Shown piece after piece: positions 6,535-12,101 of a stretch of DNA of 12,101 nucleotides. The stretch covers positions 1 to 12,101 of the forward strand of contig VAYK01000203.1 of assembly GCA_005884985.1 (NCBI GenBank), read 5' to 3'. The translations under genes were made by a program, and so were the position numbers. Position 1 is the stretch's first letter; each line of letters opens with the position of its first letter. A model generated the notes under the pieces. That model ran no database searches, was not told the DNA's origin, and saw nothing but the letters and a program-made list of their open reading frames with translations. The DNA comes from Actinomycetota bacterium. GTDB lineage: Bacteria > Actinomycetota > Thermoleophilia > Solirubrobacterales > 70-9.

Positions 6535-7308
6535 GTGAACCCATCCGAGCTCGACGCCCTTCTGAAGGCCGTGCGCGAGGGACAAGTCAGCCCCGCCGAC
6601 GCGCGGGCGCGCTTGGCCGGCTACGCGACCGAGGACCTCGGCTTCGCGACCATCGACCACGCGCGCGAGGCCCGCACGGGATGGCCGGAGGTCGTGTTCG
6701 GGGCGGGCAAGACCCCGGAACAGGTGGCCGCGATCGCGGAGCGCATCGCCGCTCGTGGGCACAATGTACTCATCACGCGCACCACGCCCGAGGCGCACCG
6801 GGTCGTGTCCGCCCGCCTTCCCCGCTCGGTCCATCACGAGAGCGCGCGGGCCATCACCGTCGAGGTCACGCCGGTGGCCCCGCTGCGCGGCGGCGTGGCC
6901 GTCGTCTGCGCCGGCACCTCGGACCTCGCCATTGCCGAGGAAGCGGCCGTCACGGCCAGCTTCCAGGGCGCCTCCGTGACTCGGATCTACGACGTCGGCG
7001 TGGCCGGGATCCACCGCCTGCTCGGGCGGACCGGCGACCTCCGTGAGGCGGACGTCGTGATCGTGGTGGCGGGGATGGAGGGCGCCCTGCCCTCCGTCGT
7101 GGCCGGGCTCATCGCCGCCCCCGTCGTGGCCGTTCCGACCTCGGTCGGTTATGGCGCCTCCTTCCAGGGCCTGGCCGCTCTGCTGGCCATGCTCAACTCC
7201 TGCGCCGCCGGCCTGGCCGTGGTCAACATCGACAATGGCTTCGGCGCGGGGCACTTGGCTTGCACCATCCTCCGCTCCGCCGCCCGCCTGCAGGAAAAAA
7301 ACCGCTGA
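6535..7308 (+). CDS. larB: Nickel-pincer cofactor biosynthesis protein LarB (pyridinium-3,5-biscarboxylate mononucleotide synthase)
   Basis: LarB carboxylates and hydrolyses nicotinic acid adenine dinucleotide to pyridinium-3,5-dicarboxylate mononucleotide, the first step toward the nickel-pincer nucleotide used by lactate racemase and other LarA-type enzymes. It acts in the cytoplasm, followed by LarE (sulfur insertion) and LarC (nickel insertion). The 257 residues carry a helical N-terminal part (1-50) and the PurE-like carboxylase domain: PEVVFGAGKTPEQV at 51-64, CAGTSDLAIAEEA at 125-137, GVAGIHRLL at 155-163, VVAGMEGALPSVV at 177-189, VPTSVGYGASF at 200-210 and NSCAAGLAVVNIDNGFGAGH at 221-240. 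Cys223 and Glu182 correspond in position to the cysteine that forms the pyridine adduct and to an active-site glutamate of the Lactiplantibacillus enzyme. An upstream TTG (6523) is also in frame, but homologues start near MNPSEL, so GTG 6535 is preferred; neither has a clear ribosome site. No larA, larC or larE lies in the window. Confidence 0.95.
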   Translation: MNPSELDALLKAVREGQVSPADARARLAGYATEDLGFATIDHAREARTGWPEVVFGAGKTPEQVAAIAERIAARGHNVLITRTTPEAHRVVSARLPRSVHHESARAITVEVTPVAPLRGGVAVVCAGTSDLAIAEEAAVTASFQGASVTRIYDVGVAGIHRLLGRTGDLREADVVIVVAGMEGALPSVVAGLIAAPVVAVPTSVGYGASFQGLAALLAMLNSCAAGLAVVNIDNGFGAGHLACTILRSAARLQEKNR

Positions 7309-7312
7309 AAAC

Positions 7313-7341
7313 TTGACAAAAGTATTGATGGTTCTCATCTT
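7313..7341 (+). promoter_or_regulatory. Candidate promoter of the mutS2-dnaG(-rpoD) operon and its leader
   Basis: A perfect TTGACA (7313-7318) begins 5 bases after the larB stop. At 17-base spacing the -10 would be CATCTT (7336-7341), only 3 of 6, so the -35 match carries the case. Transcription would begin near 7348, at the left edge of the dyad-rich leader. Confidence 0.45.
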
Positions 7342-7342
7342 G

Positions 7343-7493
7343 TAGGCAGTCCTGTCCGGGCGGTGAGGCCTTTCGGGGGGCGAAGGGACTTCAGGCCGGG
7401 GTAGAGGACAGGATTCCTGTCCGCGCGACCCTCGCGAAATCGCAGAGCGGCGGAGGCTTACGTTGATCCCGTGGTGGGATCACGTCGTGCCTG
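7343..7493 (+). ncRNA. Candidate structured leader or small RNA upstream of mutS2
   Basis: No gene is seen here, but several helices can be drawn by eye. A 7-pair hairpin with one G-U and a GGGGG loop lies at 7369-7387, a 7-pair hairpin at 7406-7422, CGCGA-CCC-TCGCG at 7424-7436, and a hairpin at 7461-7484 (9 pairs, one bulged T). AGGCA near 7344 can pair with TGCCT near 7488 to close the whole. TCCTGTCC occurs twice (7350-7357 and 7415-7422), and the single GGACAGGA (7406-7413) can pair with either, so two exclusive folds exist, as in attenuators and riboswitches. There is no T tract, so any control would be by translation or Rho rather than an intrinsic terminator. I compared it by memory with 6S, tmRNA, SRP, RNase P and common riboswitch signatures and recognised none. 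GC-rich DNA forms chance hairpins, so this is a hypothesis. Confidence 0.35.
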
Positions 7494-7511
7494 AGCGTGA
7501 GGGGCATTCAT

Positions 7512-7527
7512 CCGGTGTGCACACCGG
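7512..7527. repeat. Perfect 16-base palindrome just upstream of mutS2
   Basis: CCGGTGTG-CACACCGG is fully self-complementary and ends 5 bases before the ATG at 7533. As RNA it gives a 6-pair stem with a TGCA loop that overlaps the only G-rich stretch (7526-7531) able to act as ribosome site. It could therefore hide the start region, or act on DNA as a dimer binding site. Confidence 0.55.
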
Positions 7528-7532
7528 GGGGC

Positions 7533-9953
7533 ATGAACAGCAATACTTTCCGAACACTGGAATTCGAGGCTATTCGGGCGCTCATCCTGAGCCACGCCGG
7601 TTCGGCGTCAGGCCAGGATCGAGTCCAGGCTCTCACTCCTCATACCGAAACCGGCGCCGTCCGCGCCGCTCTCTCCCGGACCACCGAGGGGACGGTCGTG
7701 CTCCGCGTGCTCGGCCGGCAGCCCTACCACGATCTGCCCGACATCGCGCCCGCGCTCCAGGAGGCGGGCGTGGCCGGCACGTTCCTGGAGCCGCTGGCCC
7801 TGAGCGACGTCGCGTCCTTCATCGAAGGCGCAATCGAGATCGGCCAGCGCGTGGCCCGCGCCGAGGCCGCGCCGGAGCTGGCGCGCCTGGCCGCGGGCGT
7901 CAGCGACGAATCCGAGACCGCATCGGCGATCCGCCGCGCGATCCTGCCTGGTGGCGAGGTCGCCGATAACGCCTCCCCGCGCCTCGGCGAGATCCGCCGC
8001 ACCCTCGCCCGCCTGAGGTCCCAGCTCCAGTCCGTGATGGAGTCGTACCTGCAGGGCAAGGACGCGGACCGCCTGCTTCAGGACAAGCTCGTCACCACCC
8101 GCAACGACCGCTACGTCCTGCTCCTCAAGTCCGAGCATCGCGGGCAGATCCCCGGGATCATCCACGGCTCGTCCGGTTCCGGCGCGTCGCTCTTCGTCGA
8201 GCCCATGCCCGCGGTCGAGGTCAACAACGACATCGTGTCCATGACGGAAGAGGAGCGCGAGGAGGTCGTGCGCATCCTGCGCGGGCTGACCTCTCGCGTG
8301 CGCGACCGCGGGCCCCACCTTTCGCGGTCGGTCGAGATCCTGGGCGAGCTGGACTTCGTGCAGGCGATGGCCCTGGTCGCGCGCGACATGGACGCGACCC
8401 TTCCCGAGATCGTGGACGCGCGTGCCGGGCTACGCCTGCTCCAGGCGCGCCATCCGCTGCTGATGACGTCGGTGGTCGAGCGCGTCGGAATGGCGCGGCG
8501 CTCCACGCGCGAGCCGGTGCCGGTGACGATCGAGGTGAAGGACGACGCGACTGTCCTCGTCATCTCCGGCCCCAACACGGGCGGGAAGACGGTCGCGCTC
8601 AAGACCGTAGGGCTGATGGCCCTCATGGCGCAGTCCGGCCTCCACATCCCCGCCGCTCCCGGGTCCTCGCTGCCGGTGTTCCGCCGCGTGTACGCGGACA
8701 TCGGCGACGAGCAATCCATCGCCGCCAACCTGTCCACCTTCTCCGCGCATCTCGCCAACATCGTGTCGATGACGAAGGACCTCGCTACGCCCGCGCTGGT
8801 CCTGCTCGACGAGGTGGGCGCGGGGACGGACCCGACGGAGGGGGGCGCGCTCGGCGTCGCCATCGTGGACATGTTCCGCGCTCGCGGCGCCATGGTGATC
8901 GCGACCACGCATCACGGGCTCATGAAGGCGTACGCGCAGGCCACCGCCGGCGTCGCCCCCGCCTCCTTCGGGTACGACCCCGCGACCTACGAGCCGACCT
9001 ACCTCTTGGAGCTGGGCACGGCGGGCCGGTCGCTGGCCCTCGAGATGGCGGAGCGGCTGGGCCTGCCCACGGAGACGGTGAAGGACGCGCGGTCGCGCCT
9101 CGACCTGAAGGAGGCGCAGGCGGAAGCGCTCCTCAAGAAGCTCGAGGAGGACCAGGCCACGTTGCGCGCGGCCGAAAAGGACCTGGCCGGGCGCCGTCTC
9201 GAGATCGAATCGGCGGAGGCACGCGTCACCCTGGCGGAGCGGGAGATCACCGCGCGCAAGAAGACGGAGATCGAGACGTTCGCGCGCGAGCTGCGCCGCC
9301 GCGGCGAGGAGGCGGTGCGCAAGGCCGCGCTGTCCATCGAGGACACGATCCGCAAGCTGGAGGAGGAGCGGCGCTCCTCCTCCGCCGCGGTCGCGAAGGC
9401 GAAGTCGTCGGTGGCGCGCCTCGTTCGGCAGGCGCAGGAGGAGGTGATCGCGGAGAGCGGCGGGGTGGTCGAGCGGGAGGAGGAAGTGGAAACGCCCGTC
9501 ACCATGGGCATGCGCGTGAAGGTGCGGTCGCTGGGTGTCATCGGCGAAGTCATGAGCATTCACGAAGGTGAAGCGGAACTCGCCATCGCCGGGAAGCGGA
9601 TGAGGGTGCCACGGGGTGAGTTGGTTGCTCTTGGTGGGCCCGCGGGCCCGGGCGGCGCGACCAGCCGCTCCCATGCCTCGGCTGGCCGCGCCGCGGATAA
9701 GCCGAGCGCAACGGGCAGCGCCGAGATCAACCTGGTGGGCCTTACGGTCGACGAGGCGCTTCCGAAGCTGGATAAGGCTCTCGACAATGCGGCGATCGCC
9801 GAACGGAGTCAGCTGCGCGTCATTCACGGATTCGGCCAGGGCATCCTGCGGCGCGCCGTCGCCGAGTTTCTCGAAGGGCATCCGCACGTCGCGAAGGTGA
9901 ACGTCGCGTCCGAAGGACGCGGGGGCGTCACGGTTGTGGAGCTGCGCGACTAG
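7533..9953 (+). CDS. mutS2: MutS2 / RqcU ATPase with C-terminal Smr domain
   Basis: MutS2 is a dimeric MutS-like ATPase. In Bacillus it recognises and splits collided ribosomes; in other bacteria it is reported to limit recombination. It lacks the mismatch-reading domain. The 806 residues show the MutS core, then Walker A GPNTGGKT at 346-353, ADIGDEQSIAANLSTFSAH at about 388-406, Walker B LVLLDEVGAGTDP at 422-434 with Asp426-Glu427, and the ATTHH switch near 454. A long charged coiled coil covers about 525-640, a small KOW-like barrel about 655-700, an Ala/Gly/Ser linker about 700-728 and the Smr domain 730-806. In Smr, HGFGQGILRRAV (765-776) is intact, but the first motif, LDLR or LDLH in many nuclease-active members, is INLVG (732-736), with Asn replacing Asp. 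A GTG at 7497 is in frame, but the family starts at the TFRTLEFEAIR stretch, so ATG 7533 is chosen. Its TAG touches the dnaG ATG. Confidence 0.95.
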   Translation: MNSNTFRTLEFEAIRALILSHAGSASGQDRVQALTPHTETGAVRAALSRTTEGTVVLRVLGRQPYHDLPDIAPALQEAGVAGTFLEPLALSDVASFIEGAIEIGQRVARAEAAPELARLAAGVSDESETASAIRRAILPGGEVADNASPRLGEIRRTLARLRSQLQSVMESYLQGKDADRLLQDKLVTTRNDRYVLLLKSEHRGQIPGIIHGSSGSGASLFVEPMPAVEVNNDIVSMTEEEREEVVRILRGLTSRVRDRGPHLSRSVEILGELDFVQAMALVARDMDATLPEIVDARAGLRLLQARHPLLMTSVVERVGMARRSTREPVPVTIEVKDDATVLVISGPNTGGKTVALKTVGLMALMAQSGLHIPAAPGSSLPVFRRVYADIGDEQSIAANLSTFSAHLANIVSMTKDLATPALVLLDEVGAGTDPTEGGALGVAIVDMFRARGAMVIATTHHGLMKAYAQATAGVAPASFGYDPATYEPTYLLELGTAGRSLALEMAERLGLPTETVKDARSRLDLKEAQAEALLKKLEEDQATLRAAEKDLAGRRLEIESAEARVTLAEREITARKKTEIETFARELRRRGEEAVRKAALSIEDTIRKLEEERRSSSAAVAKAKSSVARLVRQAQEEVIAESGGVVEREEEVETPVTMGMRVKVRSLGVIGEVMSIHEGEAELAIAGKRMRVPRGELVALGGPAGPGGATSRSHASAGRAADKPSATGSAEINLVGLTVDEALPKLDKALDNAAIAERSQLRVIHGFGQGILRRAVAEFLEGHPHVAKVNVASEGRGGVTVVELRD

Positions 9954-11714
9954 ATGCCCTTCCCCGACAGCTTCGTGGACGAAGTCCGGCGCACCGCCGA
10001 CATCGTGCGCTACGTGTCCGAGCACGTGCAGCTCAAGAAGATGGGCACGTCGTACAAGGGCCTGTGTCCGTTCCATCAGGAGAAGACCCCGAGCTTCAAC
10101 GTGAACCCGGACCGCGGCGCCTTCCACTGCTTCGGCTGCGGCGTGGGCGGCGACGTGTTCAAGTTCGCGATGCTCCACGAGAAGGTCAGCTTCCCGGAGT
10201 CGATCGAGCTGGTGGCGCGCCGCTTCGGCATCCCGGTGCCGGAGAGCCGCTACGAGCAGGGACCGGACCGCAAGGAGCGGGACGAGATGCTCACGCTGCT
10301 CGACGCCGCCGCCGAGCACTTCGAGCGCAACCTCTGGTCCGCTCCCGGCACCCGGGCGCGCGAGTATCTGCTCGGCCGTGGGTTCAAGAAAGAGACGCTC
10401 GAGCGGATCCGCACCGGCGCGGCCGCGGACAGCTGGGGTGACCTGTTCGAGACGTTGAAGGGGCGGTTCCCCGTCGGCGCCCTGATGACCGCCGGCCTCG
10501 TGCGCGAGGGGCAGAAGTCCAGCCGGCCGTACGACTGGTTCCGCAATCGCGCGGTGTTCCCCATCCTGAACGACTCGGGCCGCATCGTCGGCTTCGGCGC
10601 GCGCGCGCTCGACGGGGGCGAGCCCAAGTACCTCAACTCGCCCGAAAGCCCCGTGTACCAGAAATCCAAGACTCTCTACGGACTTTCCTGGGCCAAGGAA
10701 GCGATCCGTAGAGAGGGGCGCGTCGTATTGATGGAGGGGTACCTGGACGTGGCGCGCGCGCTGGAGAACGGCGTCAGCGAGGTCGTGGCGACCTGCGGCA
10801 CCGCCCTGACCGCCGCCCACGCCCGCCTCATCCGGAGGTTCACGGAGAAGGTGATCGTCAACTTCGACCAGGACGACGCCGGACAGAACGCGGCGCGCAA
10901 GAGCCTCGACCTGCTGCTCGAGGAAGGCCTGAAGGTCCACGTGGTCGAGTTGCCCACCGGCGACGATCCGGACACTTTCTTGAAGGCGCACGGCGGCGAT
11001 GCCTATCGCCAGCGGCTGGAGGCCGCGCCGCCGGCCATGCAGTGGCTGATCCACCGGGCCGCGGCCGAGAACGACACGAAGTCGCCCGCGGGAAAGGGCG
11101 CGTATCTCAACGCCCTGCTGCCCGTGCTGGCCCGCATCGACAACGCGGTCGAGCGCATGGCCTGGCTGCCCGCGATCGTCGAGCGCGGCGGCCTGGACGA
11201 AGGGGCGACGCGCGAAGAGCTGCGGCGCGCGCTGTCCGCGCGCGCGACGGCTGTGAAAACCCGTGTCGAGGCGAGCGGGCCGGCCATGCCGCCGCCCGCC
11301 CCGCAGGGGCGCCTGCTGCCCGCGGAGAAACTTCTGCTCACCCTGATCGTCGAAGGCTCAGAGGCCCTCCCGGCCGCCCTCCTGGAGCTTCAGGAGCCCG
11401 ACCTCGAGAACCTGCGGTCGGCCGCCATCCTGCGCACGGCCCGGGCCCATGCGGCCCAGGGCAAGACGGTCACCCGCGCGGGCCTCGAGAATGACCTGAG
11501 CGAGGACGACCGCCGTCTGCTGAGCGAGATCGCGGTCGGGGCCGTGACCGGCGGAGGGGTGACCCCGGGAGATTGCGTACGGGAGCTCCGGTGTGGGCCG
11601 CTGAAGGCGCGCATGGCCGAGATCCAGAAAGACCTGGCCCGGGCCACGGGGGCGGACCAGGAGGCGCTTCTCAGCGAGAAGCTCCAGATCACACGACTTA
11701 TGACAACTCTATGA
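9954..11714 (+). CDS. dnaG: DNA primase DnaG
   Basis: DnaG makes the short RNA primers for the replication fork and is recruited by the DnaB helicase. The 586 residues are normal for the family. The N-terminal zinc ribbon has Cys38, His41, Cys59 and Cys62 (CPFH, then CFGCGVGGD). The RNA polymerase domain follows at about 115-430, including its TOPRIM fold: Glu261 in MEGYLD, then Asp305 and Asp307 in FDQDDAG, the metal ligands, and GDDPDTFLK near 342. RNRAVFPILNDSGRIVGFGAR at about 197-217 and the EPKYLNSPES segment (about 223-232) are also standard. After a Pro-rich linker at about 440-450 comes the helicase-binding C-terminal domain. The ATG follows the mutS2 stop directly (TAGATG) without its own ribosome site, pointing to translational coupling. 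rpoD follows after 126 bases. Confidence 0.97.
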   Translation: MPFPDSFVDEVRRTADIVRYVSEHVQLKKMGTSYKGLCPFHQEKTPSFNVNPDRGAFHCFGCGVGGDVFKFAMLHEKVSFPESIELVARRFGIPVPESRYEQGPDRKERDEMLTLLDAAAEHFERNLWSAPGTRAREYLLGRGFKKETLERIRTGAAADSWGDLFETLKGRFPVGALMTAGLVREGQKSSRPYDWFRNRAVFPILNDSGRIVGFGARALDGGEPKYLNSPESPVYQKSKTLYGLSWAKEAIRREGRVVLMEGYLDVARALENGVSEVVATCGTALTAAHARLIRRFTEKVIVNFDQDDAGQNAARKSLDLLLEEGLKVHVVELPTGDDPDTFLKAHGGDAYRQRLEAAPPAMQWLIHRAAAENDTKSPAGKGAYLNALLPVLARIDNAVERMAWLPAIVERGGLDEGATREELRRALSARATAVKTRVEASGPAMPPPAPQGRLLPAEKLLLTLIVEGSEALPAALLELQEPDLENLRSAAILRTARAHAAQGKTVTRAGLENDLSEDDRRLLSEIAVGAVTGGGVTPGDCVRELRCGPLKARMAEIQKDLARATGADQEALLSEKLQITRLMTTL

Positions 11715-11724
11715 AGTGCATCCA

Positions 11725-11751
11725 GCGGCCACCACCGGAGTGAGTGGCTGT
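11725..11751 (+). other. Strong hairpin in the dnaG-rpoD spacer
   Basis: Starting 10 bases after the dnaG stop, the RNA can form 11 pairs (two G-U) with one bulged A and a CGGA tetraloop. The core is GCCAC-CAC-CGGA-GTG-A-GTGGC at 11728-11748. No T tract follows, so it is unlikely to be a full terminator. In E. coli the dnaG-rpoD junction carries an mRNA processing site that lowers primase yield relative to sigma; this hairpin could mark or protect such an end, which is inference. Confidence 0.5.
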
Positions 11752-11822
11752 AACGGGAAGGACGTCCGGGCCGTCTAAATCACTCGGGCTCCACTTGGGC
11801 GGGGGGCACCGACAGAGGAAAC

Positions 11823-11832
11823 GAGGGAGAGG
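11823..11832 (+). promoter_or_regulatory. Ribosome binding site of rpoD
   Basis: The purine-rich GAGGGAGAGG ends 8 bases before the ATG at 11841. It is the clearest well-spaced ribosome site in the window and fixes the rpoD start. High sigma-factor output independent of dnaG translation would fit it. Confidence 0.7.
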
Positions 11833-11840
11833 CAAAACGA

Positions 11841-12101
11841 ATGGCGTTGTCGATCGAAGAAAAGTACGACGAGGTCCGGCAGCTCATCACCATGGGAAAG
11901 GAGAAGGGCTATCTCCTTTACGAAGAGGTGAACGAGATGCTGCCGTCCGAGATCACGTCCTCGGACGAGCTGGACGACATCTTCTCGATGTTCGGCCAGA
12001 TGGGCATCGAAGTCGTCGATTCCGAGCAGAAGTTCCGCGAAGCGAAGGAAGGCGAGGAGGGCGCCGAGCTCGACCTGACCCCGGGGACCCTCGACAAGAC
12101 C
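11841..12101 (+). CDS. rpoD: RNA polymerase primary sigma factor RpoD, N-terminal fragment
   Basis: The first 87 codons of the housekeeping sigma-70 factor, open to the right edge with no stop. The visible part is sigma region 1.1, the acidic autoinhibitory domain that keeps free sigma from binding promoters. KYDEVRQLITMGKEKGYLLYEEVNEMLP at about 8-35 and SSDELDDIFSMFGQMGIEVVD at about 40-60 are its typical helices, followed by an acidic linker (EAKEGEEGAEL). The conserved regions 2 to 4 would lie outside the window. The position directly after dnaG matches the macromolecular-synthesis operon. The ATG at 11841 is supported by a well-placed ribosome site and by the family N terminus. The sequence around LLYEEVNEMLPSEITSSDELDD resembles Acidobacteriota RpoD as I recall it. 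Whether a separate promoter lies in the 126-base spacer is not clear; I saw no good -35/-10 pair. Confidence 0.93.
   Translation, partial: MALSIEEKYDEVRQLITMGKEKGYLLYEEVNEMLPSEITSSDELDDIFSMFGQMGIEVVDSEQKFREAKEGEEGAELDLTPGTLDKT

Noticed and set aside
7497..7532. GTG at 7497 as an alternative mutS2 start
   Set aside because: It would add 12 residues with no family match and encode the palindrome. The known MutS2 N terminus begins at the ATG at 7533.
8430..11054. An open frame of about 870 codons on the - strand opposite mutS2 and dnaG
   Set aside because: It covers both genes in antisense, has the low-complexity make-up of a GC-rich shadow frame, and crosses the junction of two well-identified genes.

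Overview
The window is GC-rich bacterial chromosome with dense, mostly housekeeping genes. No insertion sequence, phage gene, CRISPR array, tRNA or rRNA was seen. The start of RpoD, the GC-rich codon use and the order mutS2-dnaG-rpoD suggest an Acidobacteriota-like or similar GC-rich soil or sediment lineage. That placement is an impression from the proteins, not a tested assignment.

Layout from left to right. A + strand membrane-anchored protein of unknown function enters from the left edge (2-946) and is followed by a small metal-binding DUF971 protein (988-1314). Facing them is a - strand block. In transcription order it holds a processive-type GT2 glycosyltransferase (6365-4878), a 270-base spacer, a large uncharacterised Rossmann-fold dehydrogenase-like protein (4607-2961), a zinc-type cation diffusion facilitator (2961-2068), and a conserved-looking hypothetical gene broken by a frameshift near 1781 (2071-1323). 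The last three overlap by 1 and 4 bases, so they probably share one transcript. The block converges on the DUF971 gene with only 8 bases between stop codons.

From 6446 onward everything reads rightward. larB (6535-7308), a nickel-pincer cofactor carboxylase, starts divergently from the glycosyltransferase. A 224-base spacer follows that is unusually rich in dyad symmetry. It leads into mutS2 (7533-9953), dnaG (9954-11714) and the start of rpoD (11841 to the right edge). This is a version of the macromolecular-synthesis operon in which mutS2 stands before dnaG. mutS2 and dnaG abut with no spacer, whereas dnaG and rpoD are separated by 126 bases that hold a strong hairpin.

The most interesting unexplained signal is the larB-mutS2 spacer. 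It has a perfect TTGACA hexamer, then a series of helices with two copies of TCCTGTCC that compete for one GGACAGGA, and finally a perfect 16-base palindrome 5 bases before the mutS2 start codon. It looks like a structured leader or small RNA that could control the operon. No multi-gene system of a clearly new kind is visible. Other points of interest are the broken conserved gene, the isolated larB, the Asn in the first MutS2 Smr motif, and two genes that may be read from leaderless transcripts.
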